Assembly (NCBI GenBank): GCA_963932145.1 | Contig: OZ010574.1 | Location: 61,980,878 to 62,044,877 of the forward strand | Source: Acanthosepion lycidas | Lineage: Eukaryota; Mollusca; Cephalopoda; Sepiida; Sepiidae | Direction: 5' to 3' | DNA length: 64,000 nucleotides | Shown: one piece after another, positions 21,196-33,439 of the stretch | How positions within the stretch are numbered: position 1 is the stretch's first letter | How the letters are laid out: the number at the start of each line of letters is the position of its first letter | Made by a program: the position numbers and the translations under genes | Notes under the pieces: generated by a model | What the model was told of the DNA's origin: nothing | What the model saw: the letters and a program-made list of their open reading frames with translations, nothing else | Database searches by the model: none

Positions 21196-21620
21196 ACCAA
21201 CAGTACATTTTATAGCAAAATGGCAAACAATATATTTTATTGCAAAATGACCAACAATACATATTATCTGTATTTAAAAGCATACAATTGTGTTCAAAAT
21301 ATATTTAGTTGAAGCCATAAAATTATGTTCAAAATTTTTACATTTCGGCATAAAATAATCCATAGAAGTGTTGATATGCTGCTAAACAAAAACAACTAAC
21401 CAAATACTTTTATTTATCCTTTTGTATTTTTTTCATTCAGTTTTGGTCAGACAATAAAAGTATGTTGTTAATGGTATGTAATTTTTTGTATATATATTCT
21501 TACACTGTTATTTGAAGAAACTCCCAGTGCGTCATGCCATCATTAAAACATTCCTCACCAAACTGGACAATTTCACTCAACAGCAACTTTCAAGAAGTTT
21601 ACTATTCCCAAGTTACTACG
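20700..21620 (+). repeat. direct duplication, copy carrying family F insertion
   Basis: Second copy of 19325-19790. The alignment is continuous except for about 450 bp (20955-21400) that is absent in the other copy and matches family F. Confidence 0.85.
20955..21400 (+). mobile_element. family F element
   Basis: Begins near 'ggtagcaaggtctctgatctg' and ends near 'gttgatatgctgctaaacaa'. It carries 'gggtggtagcacctgtaagg', 'aacactatgaaagtataaaa' and then repeated units of the type 'ataGtAaaaacaccagcaatacat', with a (TA)n tract inside. Both edges are defined by the uninterrupted copy at 19.3-19.8 kb. Non-coding. The tandem core resembles non-autonomous Helentron/'pearl'-like elements of molluscs, but the class is an inference. 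Confidence 0.75.
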
Positions 21621-21911
21621 ATTAGCAACTAGTGCCAATAGTATGGTGTGCTTTTTCCTTTCTTGTGTCAGTTTGGAAGCAGCCATGTCAATATTATTGA
21701 TTTGTTTGAAAGACAAATAAGAATGTCAAATATTTGGTGCATGCTGTATTGCGTTTACATTAAATAGCCTATTTATGGCTTACTAAAGATGTGTTCTCAA
21801 ATACCTAACCCCAACTATGGGTTAAATAGTAGGATGTGTACTTGGGAAAAAAATTATTCTCAAAAATGTGTTAATGCAATATTTACTCAATTTTTACTGA
21901 TTGATTTTTTT

Positions 21912-22258
21912 TTACAGCTTATCAACCTTTTACAGGTTATTTAAAGCCTGCAAATATTTCTTTTTACATTGTAAGGATTGTTTGAAATAATAATGATTTA
22001 CTGATATGTCCTACGAATTAACCCATACTGGGGGTAAAAGTGGTGGTTTCATGCCTTTCCCAAGAGTGTTTATGCATAAGTGAATACAACAAACCCAACT
22101 GGAATTGGAACTTTGCTCTCCAATTTCCAATTCAAAGACATTATTCATTACACCACCTGCACATCCAAGCTTACAGCACCTGGTATTCCCAAGTCACTCT
22201 TGGCATTGTTTGGCATTGCTTAACTTCAGTGATTGTACAAGAACTGCTGTTTCAATGA
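21912..22258 (-). mobile_element. SINE-5S, reverse orientation
   Basis: From left to right: tail complement 'gcttatcaaccttttacagg', body complement 'caactggaattggaact', and 5S head complement 'cagcacctggtattcccaag' and 'cattgcttaacttcagtgat'. The head is shortened. Confidence 0.88.
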
Positions 22259-22724
22259 ATATATTTTGGCTTTAAATAGCTTATAGTAGAATTTTGAAGG
22301 AATAAAATTCAATACAGCAAGTGCTTGTCTCAAGAAATTCTTCTTCATGGCATGTAACAATTCATAAAACCAATTTGCCAATCGCATGCTGATATCTAGG
22401 TCAAGAAGTCAGTGATTGTGACCAAAAATTTGCATGATGTTTTCATATATAAATAAGAGTCATGTACACACTTTCTTTCTTTTCCGACATAGGATACACG
22501 CAAGAGAGTGCATTTTGGTTTGATGAGCTAAATTGCTATTTTTTTGCATTAACCTACAAAGGGTTGATAAGATGTAAAAAAACAAAAAAAAATTTGATCA
22601 ATTTCAAATGCATGGCAAACATCATATGTGGATGTAGTGATGGGTGTGTCTTTATATGTATGAAAGATAAAAAATTCTTGGCCTCATCAAGAAGCCATTC
22701 TAAAAAGGAAAAAATAAATTTGAT

Positions 22725-22960
22725 TTCTGTCTGAATTTCTGGGATGAGGAGTTATTATTTACATTATTTGCATCTAGACTAATATCTTCATCTTTTTAAT
22801 CATTATCACAATGTTTCAGCCATTTTGTCATCCAGATTTCATTGTTTTCTTGTTGACACAGTAATCCTTAGGGAAATTTGAACTGAACCTTTTTATTTTG
22901 ACAAAGTATTTTTATTTAATTGACAAAGGTAGATTGTCTTTGTTCCAATGACTATGCCTA
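22725..22960 (-). mobile_element. family G element
   Basis: Minus-strand copy: shared 'gaacctttttatttt' region, 'ggctgaaacattgtgataat' and an end near 'ctcatcccagaaattcagacag'. The hammerhead-like core is the most degraded of the set. Confidence 0.65.
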
Positions 22961-22984
22961 TAAATATCGTATCTAGTTTTTCTC

Positions 22985-23085
22985 AGTAACATTACATAAG
23001 AACTAAGTGAGACATCCCTAGACATAGCCAGCAGAATGAGACCAATCTACCCCAGTAAATTAAATATAGGTACCTCCACAAAAAC
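22985..23085 (+). mobile_element. family G 5' fragment
   Basis: 'agacatccctagacatagcc', 'agaccaatctaccccagtaa' and 'attaaatataggta' match the first third of family G copies at 40.0, 53.5 and 62.4 kb. The copy is truncated before the core motif. Confidence 0.6.
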
Positions 23086-23389
23086 GTGATATCTCAGGTT
23101 TAAAATGAAATTTTAAAAATGAAAAGTCTTTTTTGAAGCTTTCATTTTAGTTTTAATTTCCAGCTAATTCTTCTAAAGTGCTGTAGTTTATACATCCACG
23201 GGTGAATTGTCTGAAATCAGAGGGGTCCATGGCGCCATCACATTTCCCAGTTTTGTGTTTGTTCAAGCCATTGTACTAAGCCTGAGGAGTCCATTATTTT
23301 CTGTTGTGGCTTTAAGTATTGGGAGCAGTTTCTTTCTTTGAGACAAGGTGTATGTGTTTTTGAAGTTACCTTCTTTATCTAAGGAAGTA

Positions 23390-23600
23390 GGACCTAAGAG
23401 GTGGTAGCTGGTATGAATTTAGAGTTGCCAAATTTAGTTCCTAGTCTGTCCTGCTATTTTACCCATAAGTGGGGGGGGAGAGATGAATTAATACCTTTCC
23501 CAAGATATAGGAATGCAATGAACTTGACTGGAATTTGAACTCAGCTCTTTGAATCTTCAATCTGAGCTGCTATCCATCATTCCACGGTACCTATAATAGA
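23390..23600 (-). mobile_element. family H / SINE-like fragment, copy 1
   Basis: Shares 'gtcctgctatttta(t)cca', 'gaattaatacctttcccaag' and 'cttgactggaatttgaactca' with 63320-63545. The right part resembles the body of SINE-5S in reverse, so this may be a related SINE with another head. Confidence 0.65.
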
Positions 23601-24539
23601 TTAAATTTAATATTCCCAATAAAACAAAATACTTTTTCTGTATTTCAAAACTAATTTAAATTGACTGTAAGGAGTTTTGTTTTGAAATTGCTAAAAACAC
23701 TGATTTTAGTGCCATTTTTAGCCATCTGTCATCATGATGTAATTCTCTTTATTAAAAAATCTTTCAAAACTATTTTCTGAAACTGAGTAATATTAGTTAA
23801 TTTAAAGTTTAATTAATCTGATTTGAAACAAATATTACTCAAAGTTTAAAACGTCACAGAAGAAAAGTGGTTAAGGAAATATAGTGGATTCGGTAAACTG
23901 TGTCACATTTTTTTCATTTTTAACTTAAAAAAAATAGTCAATACAAAAATTATTTTAAAACTCAGAAAAATGCAGAGGTATTTCTCAGTTCCACATAGCT
24001 AAACAAAGGCAAGAGTAAATTTTATCAGAGAGGGTAGCCATTAATAAAAGATGAAACAAGAATCAAATCAATCTTTCTCTCTTTCTTTCTTACTGTCTCT
24101 CCCTGTTTCTCTTGCACTCTTTTCTTCTCTCTCACTCACACTATCTCTCTCTCTTTTGCACTGTCTCTCTCCTTCCCTCTCTTGCAGTGTTTCCATCTCA
24201 TTCTTGCTTTGATCTCCCGAGAAACACTAGTCAGTCAATCAGAAGAACATATATTTTTTTCTTAGGTAACCCATTTCCTTTCAGAAACTCACTGCTTTGT
24301 AACCCTGGATAGAAAAGGGTGTGGTGATTTTTGTGTTTTTAACATTGTTGCGAGTGTTGGTTCAATCATGCGTGATAAATGGCCATGAACTGAATCGGTT
24401 GATTGAAGCTTGCAGAGAAACAAAGGAAAAGGAAAGAAAAGAAAAAAGCAGATCACAGGAAACAACTAAGCTGACTCAAGGCATATCAGGATCCAAGCTG
24501 GGAAATTTCAAGTTGATTTAAAACTAACATCTAAAATTT

Positions 24540-25600
24540 CTTACTAAAACTGGCAAAGTTTAACATATGTACCCACAAAAAAAATGTTGCATCAAAAGGA
24601 TTTTTTCTTCTCAATATCGCTATTACTGTATATCCTCCCTCGACAATTATTATTTTAAAACAGTATTTTTTGAATTTTAATAAAAGCCAAACATATGAAA
24701 TTGGAATTATATATTCTTTTTTTCTTGAGAACTGACAACAAAATAATGAATTATTTTATTAGATTGTTTATTTACAAGTTTATAAAAATATGTGAACCAT
24801 GTAAGGTACCATTGCAGACTCCCTAAAATCCCTGGAAAATGCATTTTAAATAGTTTAAATGTCTCTTGTGAAATTAAATTTTGGTTTTCTTTGAAAGATA
24901 ATAGCCTAAAAAGCTAATCTGTATGAAGAGAAAAATAATTTTCTGTATGTAAAAATTCTGTAGATTTTCATCCTTTTTTAAAATATTGAATCATTGAAAC
25001 GCCATTTTAGACAAAAAATATAAACAAATTAAAAATTTCTTAAAATTCCAATATTTATCCTAGACTTGTGTTTTTAAATAAATTAGTAAATTTAATGATT
25101 AAGTGAATTTTGTAAAAGTAAGTTACATTTTGCTTAAAATATAATGAAAATAACATTTATTTAGTAATTAGTAACCTGTGATGTCATAGGTCATCAACAT
25201 TAGCTTTCTTTTACAATCCTGGATTTCAAAAGCACGTATTTTTTTTATTTTTTATTTTTTTTTTTTTTTTTTTTTAGAAATATGGGATATAGCATTACAA
25301 CAAACCAAAAATGGGTATTTTTATGTTTAAATTATCTTTAGCCTTACATAACCAATAGTTTAATAATATAATTTTTATTCTATATGCTTTCATGAAATTT
25401 AGTAGAATGAATAATTTTATTTTTTATACTATATTGGAAGTATAAAAAGAAGATTGGCAAAGTTATAAAAATTTACTTTTACTAGTTTTAAAATGTCAGC
25501 CTTGAAGAAATGTTTAATCGTCTAGGTCGTTTTTTTTAATACATGTTATTTTGGGAGAAGTTGATTTTTATGAAGACCAAACGGTTTGTGTAAAAAATTG
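24540..25600. other. AT-rich DNA, nothing recognised
   Basis: No protein-like frame and no match to other repeats in the window. A T-run lies at about 25248-25276. Confidence 0.5.
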
Positions 25601-25609
25601 TTTCACTTG

Positions 25610-26035
25610 TATATCTTTTTCAGCTTAACAGTTAAATAATGCCAAATTTGTGAAGGATCCATTTCTAGTTTATGGAAAATTATTTTTTTGAATATACTGA
25701 CCAATGAGAGATGTGATCTCAAGTTGTAATAAGAACTCGAATGGGGGCCTTGTGAGCCTATTTTTTCCAAATGTATACAACTCAGGACAGTGGTCGAAGG
25801 AAGAAGACATTTTAACAGCAAAGAGACAAAGCAAATCAAAATCAACGAGTAGAAGGCATTTGATATCAAGAAGAGAGCAATAAGAAGGTATCAGTTACTA
25901 GCCAGCTGCAGAGAGACTAAAGAATTTTGAAGTTCAAGTGAAAATTCTCCTGCAGTTGGACAACAAAGAACAAAAAGAATTCAAAGGAATTTTCTCAAGC
26001 ATGAGCAGTGAATTTAAGTGATGTTTCTAAAATTA
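25610..26035 (+). repeat. dispersed repeat J, copy 1
   Basis: Aligns over about 400 bp with 46470-46890: 'actgaccaatgagagatgtg', 'agccagctgcagagagacta', 'gttcaagtgaaaattctcct' and 'gttggacaacaaagaa'. Non-coding here. The short LTR at 26042 is inserted at or just past its end. Confidence 0.85.
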
Positions 26036-26041
26036 TTATAT

Positions 26042-26205
26042 TGTTATGAATAATCAAGAGTGGTCTCCCCTTGTTTCATTACTCTCCTCTTTCAGTGAGC
26101 TATTTCTGTTTACTGGGACTATAAAAGGATACTGTACATGAACCTTCTATTCTCAGTTGAATAAAGCGTTCTTAAAGCCTACACCTGTGTACTTTTGTCA
26201 TTACA
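26042..26205 (+). mobile_element. 164-bp solo LTR
   Basis: TG...CA element (TGTTATGAATAATC ... TTGTCATTACA) with identical 5-bp target duplications TATAT at 26037-26041 and 26206-26210. Internally it has the layout of an LTR promoter: 'gggactataaaagg' (TATA box) and then 'gaataaagcgttc' (polyadenylation signal) about 40 bp later. No internal retrotransposon genes adjoin it, so it is a recombined solo LTR, probably of a gypsy-type element with short LTRs. Confidence 0.88.
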
Positions 26206-26210
26206 TATAT

Positions 26211-27485
26211 GTCTCAGAGATGCTCATTGGTTAAAAAATATTAAATATTTACTTTCAAAGCATTAATTTATTAACCCAGAAGAATGCCCGATCTTCTGGC
26301 TTAGAAACTATTTTTTTTTTGTTATTTGGTGTTTGACTGCATGTTTATTTCTGTCTTTGCTACACATATAAATCATATTACTTTTTGGTTAGGGTGAAGT
26401 AGTCAGACAAATGAAGTAATTCAGAAATATTTCAATTTTGAACAAAAAATAATCTCTAACAGTTGCAGAAATAAAATAATTCTTTTAAAAAAGGTTAACA
26501 TTTGAGAATGGCATTAAACATTACATTTTTCTATTCTTCAGACATTTCTTTATTTAACAAAAAAAAAAAACAGAAAAAGCTTGTGTTTCGAATAGCAAGA
26601 GGGTGGGTTTCAAAATCGCACTGAAAAATACTAGTAAATCTTTCAAAAATAAATATTCAGTATAGATTATTTTTTTTTTGTCCATTCTGAAAGAAAATAA
26701 GTTTTATTAAATTATGCAAGCACCAATTCTCTAAAAATTGAATTATTTTTGGTAAGGTTTTGGTAAAGATTTTTCAGTGTGTTCAAGGATGATATTGCAT
26801 AATTTTTTTTAATGAAATAGCATCTTCAGGGATTTTTTTCTTAATAGAACTGTAAAAGAAACATTCATGAACAATGCCCAAAATTAAAAAGTACACACCA
26901 GATATCGACAAAATGAAAGTGACCCCCAAAATACATTTCCACAAGTACTAATTCACTAATAAAATTATCTATTCAGTATATAATTCATTCAGTAAATGAA
27001 CAAGTACTAAAAATGTTGTTTAAATCGGATAATTCCTTGATAGTTTGCAATTTTTTTAAATCACGGGTAGCAATTTTTTCCTTTCATTTCAGGTAAAGAC
27101 CTATACAATGATGGTACCTCTAGTGAAGCAATAATATTTCTTTTTTCTTAGCCTTGGATTGAAAACCCAAATAAAACTGTGATAAAAGGCAACTAAAAGA
27201 AAATATGACAACAAAAAGTATACAAATCAATCATTGATGATGACATTAATATCAGTTATCTCCCTTTTTTCTGAACACTCTGAAAACTTATAAATGAAAA
27301 GACTGATTTTAGAAGTTAAAAAAAGTATATGGTTGTAAATAAATGTGGAAACTGGAAAACAAAAAGCATTACTTTCTCTTAAGGCTAAAATCTAAATAAC
27401 TTATTCCTATCTATTTTAATAAACTAATTAATTTTTATTCAAATTCAATGACGAAAAAATAAATTTCCAAATTAGCTTTTTGAAA
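26211..27485. other. AT-rich DNA, nothing recognised
   Basis: No coding frame of protein-like composition and no internal repeats beyond short A/T runs. Confidence 0.5.
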
Positions 27486-27489
27486 AATA

Positions 27490-27925
27490 CAAAAAACTAA
27501 AATGTGTACTTGTGGGTTATCCTACTTGATTTTGCTAAAAAGCTGTCACTAGGGGGTACTCCTTGAGCCTATACAAAGTCATGCATTTATCTCACTTTCC
27601 TTTTTTGAAAGCTTTTCAACTCTGGTTATAAGATATAGTCACAGATGGGAAAAAATGTCCGCCATTGGGGCACATTCATTTTCATGGTTTTCTCTCTCAC
27701 ACGATTGTTACACATGCACACACACAAACAAGTACATTCTTATTATAGCTAATTTCATGTCCTTTTTTTCCTTTTCGTCACATGCAATTCTTTTGTTAAT
27801 ACATGCATTGTCGTTTGTTTTATATTGTTTTGTGATTACCATTTTTTAGTTAGACTCACATTGAGTCCACCAATATAGTTTGTAGAATAAATGTTCCAGA
27901 AGCCCGTAAATATTTACTATCCAAA
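27490..27925 (+). repeat. dispersed repeat K, uninterrupted copy
   Basis: Aligns with 53940-54240 plus 54945-55105: 'cttgtgggttatcctacttg', 'agcctatacaaag', 'attcttttgttaatacatgcattg' and 'gactcacattgagtccacca'. TATA-like and AATAAA-like elements are present, so an LTR origin is possible but termini are unclear. Confidence 0.75.
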
Positions 27926-28021
27926 GTGTTGATTCACACAACATAATGGTGACTAAATATTTACACAAATATATTAGCATCCTGGAATATACTCAAGATT
28001 TAAGGTGTTATTTTAAAATCA

Positions 28022-28790
28022 CTGAATTTTTTTTTTTAATCAGAGTCACCCCAAACAAGGCAGTAAATCCACTAAGACAAGGGTTTACATGGTGTGAAAG
28101 AATTAGGAACGGAAACATTAATGATGAGTGAAAAGAGAAAAGAGTAATCAGGAGGGCAGTAGATATCGATTGGCATTGCATTTAAATTTTCAAAGATTAA
28201 AGTTTGCTGAAAAGCATGGAGCCAAAAGTGAAGTGCCAAAAAGAAACTATTAGCATAAAATTTACAGTTACATCTAGTCAGCTCATCTGTAAATTGAAGA
28301 GATCTCAATGCCAGTCTAGTACTGGGCTCAATTCAAAAACTCTAGGTACCACAGCAAAGAGTTCATCCAAGTAATTACCATGAAAGTATTTATAGAAAAG
28401 GCACAGAAAATCAACCTTATGGCAGTGGGAAAGTAACTGAAGTTGAGCTGCCAGATCAGGACCAGTAATATTGCTGATTCTTCTTTGGATCTTATCAAGG
28501 AGCTCAAGGTAAATAGCAGGGACAGTGGACCATATGTGGCAGCAATATTCTAAGCATGGACAAATGATAGACTTATAGATATATGTATGTTAGATTCTGG
28601 AGAGAAAAAAATGACCCCACTTTCTTTGCAGCTGACCTAGCAATTAATCCAATACAGTCTTTCCACATTATGTCAGCTAAGAATTTTAGCCCAATAAGGC
28701 ACAACAAATCGCTTTCCTGGTGGTTAGCATCAGTCATACTGATGGGGTCTTTCAGCTGATTAATGGAGAGAAGTTTTTTTTTTTTTTCAT
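28022..28790 (-). mobile_element. LINE-A, longer 3' fragment
   Basis: Minus-strand LINE-A. The minus-strand reading from about 28770 gives a LADIMWKDCIGLIARSAAKK-type block equivalent to the 'DLKWNNYIESIA' region, then a 'YKYFHG' block near 28385 and the 3' terminus with the 'ccccaaacaaggcagtaaat' complement and a T-run at the left edge. Stops and frame shifts throughout. Confidence 0.82.
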
Positions 28791-28799
28791 GCTTCCAAA

Positions 28800-29700
28800 A
28801 AGAGAGAGTGGTCAGATCAATTTCCTGAAATCAAATTAGAAGCAAACATTCAAACTCAATAATCAGCGACATGCTGACTGAAATGATGTTTTCAAACTTT
28901 GTAAATTCAGAAAAATCAAACGTCTTTTAGTGGTCCAGATAGCAGTTCTTTAATTCAAGTTATATATTTAAACCATTGTCAGGAAGTGCAACTTAATTCT
29001 TGGCTTGTCATAAATATGGTTAATTAAAATTATTTCAAAGTTGGAAGCCGCAAGTTTCTTGTTTCTAATTTGAACTTCGAACTGTGCTAATACTATACAG
29101 CTGTGATTCCTCAAATGTACGTCATGGCATCCCACGGATCCATGGTTAGCTCCAAGGGATGTTGCGGACATTTGAAAATGTTAATTAATTCAACATGGTG
29201 ATGCACAGTCAGGATATAAGAAACAATATCTAATTGTAGTGTAGTGTTACTGACTCATAGGAAGTAGTATACACTCAACTGCCTAATGGGTAATAGCTGT
29301 AGCTATTTATAGTCTTTGTGACTTTATTCTTAACTCCCTGTAGTGAAGATGTTTTAATCCCTAATCTTCCCTGATATTACTTCTTGGAGCTTTTGTCTCC
29401 TCACTAATAAAGCATTCTGTCTATCTAGTGTTTAACTTCCTGATTTCAATACTAGATGTCATTCATTCTATATAGGCATTCTGAATTGTTTCAGAGAATC
29501 CTGGCATATCGTGGTTTGATAAAAGTAATCACAGATTCTCTGTGCAAATAGACGTGGGGAAAAGTAAGTATTGAACAAAAATCAACAGGGAAAAGCAAAT
29601 GAAGGTAACTGTCTCTAATTTGACTCCAAGATTTAAGAAACTACCAGAAACAGCAGGCTAACCCACCCAATTATGATTATAAAAAAAATAAATCTTTTAC
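28800..29700. other. unidentified, possible LTR at 29190-29460
   Basis: No coding gene. Around 29290-29420 a TATA-like 'ctatttatagtc' is followed by 'actaataaagcattctg', reminiscent of LTR layout, but I could not define both ends or a target duplication. Confidence 0.35.
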
Positions 29701-29715
29701 ATTAATTTAAATTAC

Positions 29716-29719
<4 letters not shown>

Positions 29720-29763
<44 letters not shown>

Positions 29764-29766
29764 ATA
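29720..29766. repeat. (TA)n(TG)n microsatellite
   Basis: TA repeats passing into TG repeats. Confidence 0.95.
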
Positions 29767-29769
29767 TGT

Positions 29770-30900
29770 AGTTACTACCAAAGATTTGCTAAAAAACAAG
29801 CATACACGATAAAAAATAAAGGCCCTGAACTTAATGAAAACAGTTTTAGCATCAAAAACCTTTATGTTATTATTCAGAGAAAAGACCAAAGGATTTTTAA
29901 TTATTAGATTATATTGTTTTTAATTGTTTTTAGAATATTAAAGAATTTTGGTTAAATTATTTTTTAGTTGCATCAGTGGGTTACCATATATTAGTATAAG
30001 AAGTTTAAGCGTATTTTTGTGATGCAAAATACATTGATTTGGAAATTCTTGCAAAAATCTAATAATTGTTAGATTTTAATAAGCCTTTCAGCACTTATTC
30101 AAAAATTTAATTAAATTATTTTAGAAATGTTTTAGAAAATTTTGGGATTTTTCTTTTACATCTGTTACTCTCCGCACATTAAATTTCATGACATTTCAAG
30201 AAATTCATTTTTGTAAGATTTAATGTTTTGTTTTAGTTATAAGCAGAAGTTTTGGGAAAATTTAAACCATTTTTTTTTTTATTTTTTGTAAAACAAGATC
30301 TCCAGTTAAAGAAACTTAAATCTTTTCTGAATTCTAAAATAAAAAATGAAATAAAAGTAAGACATTATTTAATTAGAAAAGTTTTTAATTGCTTTTAGGA
30401 ATAAGACATTATGGACACTATTGTCTTACAATATCTTTTTTTTATTTGATGAATAGTCAATTTTTACAAGAATTATTTTCATTTCTTTTTAAATTTGAAT
30501 TTGTAAAGTTTTAAATCTCTTTAAATTCTGTATTTATTTGTACCTGTTAGGTGATATTGTCATCAAGTAAAAACTATATTAACTAATCATAAATGGAAAA
30601 GCTTACTACAATTCAGTGACGCCCAGTATTCCTTATTTTTGAATTTTTTGGTGTGAGTGTAAATGTGCTGATTTTTGTAAATATGGATGTCCATACATGA
30701 TATTATCTGAAAATAAGAGAAGTAACTATAGTAAATTTAAAGCCAAAGTATGTAAAATTAAAAAAAAAAAATGGATTACTTAGAATATTTTCCTAAACTT
30801 TTAAAATTACTGGGTAGGTAAAATTTATATAAAAAGACATTCACATTATATTTGTCAAGTAATTTTTATGGATATGTCCCCTGTAGAAAAAGTTTCCAAA
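29770..30900. other. AT-rich DNA, nothing recognised
   Basis: No protein-like frame and no detectable repeats other than short homopolymers. Confidence 0.5.
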
Positions 30901-30924
30901 CTTTAGTTTATCAAGATAGTTGTC

Positions 30925-31300
30925 AACACCACATAAAAACACCCACCTTGTTCTGGTAAGATTTCTTCTATGTTATCTAGACATTATGAATTTAAGTGCA
31001 GTACCAGATTGGCAGTTAGGTCCCATCCTCTTACAATTGAAATGGCTAGATGTAATCATACGTTTTATGCTAACAATTTCCTCTCTCGCACTTCTCGTTT
31101 GTGAAACTCTTCTGGCTTCTTGTTTCCAGTCAACTTTGATTTTCAAACATTTAAATGCAGTGCCAACTGCTATCTTTTGTCTTAATTCCTCTTATTGTTC
31201 TTACCCCTTAATATTTATTTTTCTCATATTCTCTTACATTCAGTAACCCCTTACATCTTAGTGGCTTTATTGCCTTACTTAGAGTGGAATGATAAAAAAA
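30925..31300 (+). mobile_element. LINE-A 3' fragment
   Basis: ORF2-tail relic ('attatgaatttaagtgcagt', 'cttctcgtttgtgaaactct') and the 3' end 'ccccttacatcttagtggct..gccttacttagagtggaatga' plus A-run. Confidence 0.85.
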
Positions 31301-31399
31301 AAATAGTGAATACAAACCAAAAATAATAATAATAATGAATGACAATACTTCATCTAATAAAAATGAAGGTGAAAGTAGATACTAGTCAAAAATTAATAA

Positions 31400-31655
31400 T
31401 TCTCACAGAATTCCAATTTTCTAACATTTCTTTTCTCGCACCTCTCACTTGTGAAACTCTTTTCTGACTTGTTGCTTTTCAGTCAACTTTGATCTTCGAA
31501 CATTTAAATGCAGTGCCAATCATTATCTTTTGTCATAATTCCTCTTTTATTGTTTTCTCTCCTTAATATTTATTTTTTTCATATTCTCTCACACTTAGTA
31601 ATGACTTGCATCTTGGTAACTGTATTGTCTTGCTTGGAGTGAAATGATTAAAAAA
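31400..31655 (+). mobile_element. LINE-A 3' fragment, second adjacent copy
   Basis: Repeats the last ~250 bp of the preceding copy ('ctcgcacctctcacttgtga', 'aaatgcagtgccaatcatta', '..tgtcttgcttggagtgaaatga'), so LINE-A 3' ends lie in tandem here. Confidence 0.85.
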
Positions 31656-31989
31656 ATATTAATGAATATAAAATAACAAATTATTTGTTCAGAAATGTTG
31701 TGGGGGGGGATGCGCCCCATTTGCCATATCCTAAATATGACACACTGCAGTTGAAAGTTTATTGCTGTCAGTAAAAATTTTGCATCCGATTTGCTCTCAT
31801 GGTTTTAAATCAGTTTATTTATGCATGAAGCTTGTTTGGGAGCAATTTCTCTAACATTCCCTTCGATTAATGGTAAATCCTTTAATGTCGGTGAACTGCA
31901 TGTTAAATTCCCTGAGGTGTTTTAAATTTAACAACCAGAAATAACCATGGCTTGGAAAATCCTCACTGTTTTATTGCCTCTGCACAACG

Positions 31990-32110
31990 CTTAATAAGTT
32001 CAGCTTAGATTTTGCCCAAGAGTGAAAGTGAGGATTGAACTCACTCCTCAGTAGTAATGTTCAAGAAGATTGTCTTGTTAACTGTTACTCCACCATGAAG
32101 CAACCTTGTA
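31990..32110 (-). mobile_element. possible tRNA-like SINE fragment
   Basis: Minus strand contains a B-box-like 'gagttcaatcctcac'. Short and isolated. Confidence 0.3.
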
Positions 32111-32285
32111 ATTGATTTATTGCCTGACCTACTAAATAAAAACTTGCCATTATCTACAATGAGCAGATATTAGGCTCCATTCAGGTCCATATTACAAAGA
32201 GAAGGTTTTGGGAGAGAGAAAAAACAAAACAAATACCAATCAATAATTGCATACAATAGCAAGTAAGTCATATACCATAATATAT

Positions 32286-32469
32286 GAGGCTTGTCCAGAA
32301 CATATTCAGCCATTTTGTATATATTGAGCACCGGCTGTCTGAGTCTACTTTGCAACTAATCAGAAGGGACATTATTGCACATGTGTGAACAAACTCTCTC
32401 CAGTAGGGTTACTCAGATGGCAATGAGATGCCATTGAGTAAGATTGTATATTGTGTGACCACAATGTAC
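32286..32469 (+). repeat. duplicated left end of mariner-like element
   Basis: A 184-bp unit is repeated directly at 32470-32645. Both start 'agg(c/t)..gtccagaacatattcagc' and end 'gagtaagattgtatattgt'. This one is the extra copy of the element's left end. Confidence 0.85.
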
Positions 32470-33357
32470 AAGGTCAGTCCAGAACATATTCAGCCATTTT
32501 GTATATATTGAGAACCGGCTGTCCAACTCTACTTTGCAACTAATCAGAAGGGACACTATTGTGCATGTCTGAACAAACACTCTCCAGTAGGGTTACTCAG
32601 TCAGCAATGAGATGCCATTGAGTAAGATTGTATATTGTATGACTGCTACATTCACAATGACCAAACGGAGATTCTTCATGTCCTGTCCAAGGATTATTTA
32701 CAGCACACTGAATCTTCTAGATTTGTCACTGTGATGAAATGTATCTGTGTGCGTATGTGTGGATGGATGGGGCTATTAAACAATAATACAAGACTTGGAT
32801 CGTCATTACTTAATTTATTTCCTACAATATTTCGTCAGTTATTCTCAGCAAGTCTGTGGTATGCAGGCCCCCTCATCCAAGCCAATATGCAAACCCTACA
32901 TTCTCCAGTGATATCTGAGAGAGAGACTGTCTCCAATCATGCCCGGGGAAGTTGTTTGTATAACCCTCTGTCCAATATTCTTGTTCCAACGCTTGCAATA
33001 CATGATGTATGTGTGAGGTCACGCACTTCTGCATTAAGTGGTCGGGAGTAACCCTAAGTCAACCCTTGCACCTAGCTTCCTCAGACAGTTGGGAAATTTG
33101 GGTGTAATGTTTATTTCGAAATAATATCACATCATCACTCCCTGTAGTCTAAATATGTATCCCTGTGACTTCTAGTTTTTCACAAAACTAAAGCAGCTGT
33201 TCAAACATTGCTGTTATGAGAGGATCATGAAAGCGGTCTTTGCAGACTTCTTTCAAGAGAGGGGGGTATTTGGAATAATTGTGTGAGGCTTCCAAAAACA
33301 TCAATGCATTTGATAGACTATTTTTGGTAATAAATGGCTACATACTTTCTGGACAGT
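32470..33357 (+). mobile_element. mariner-like element, decayed (mariner-3)
   Basis: Left end 'aggtcagtccagaacatattcagccatttt' is matched in inverse by the right end 'aaatggctacatactttctggacagt' (about 33332-33357), giving imperfect terminal inverted repeats typical of mariner ends of this type. A start resembling MTKRRFFM occurs at 32656; downstream sequence does not encode a recognisable DDE domain. Repeat C lies inside (32820-33060), so the interior is either replaced or interrupted. Non-functional. Confidence 0.6.
32820..33060 (+). repeat. dispersed repeat C, copy 2
   Basis: Diverged relative of 3560-3790. It lies between the two ends of the mariner-like element. Confidence 0.65.
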
Positions 33358-33439
33358 TTTTTGTAGCATTCCCCCATTTAAGAAGCCCCCTGAGAAAAAT
33401 GAGGGTATACGGTCTTGTAGGAAGATGATGACTCAAATA

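Noticed and set aside
24112-24521. Two consecutive 66-residue plus-strand frames as exons
   Set aside because: The first is CT-rich low complexity; the second has no recognisable domain, and there is no conserved splice context linking them.
32635-33051. 138-residue plus-strand frame
   Set aside because: It joins a mariner-end relic to repeat C; no transposase or other domain is visible along it.
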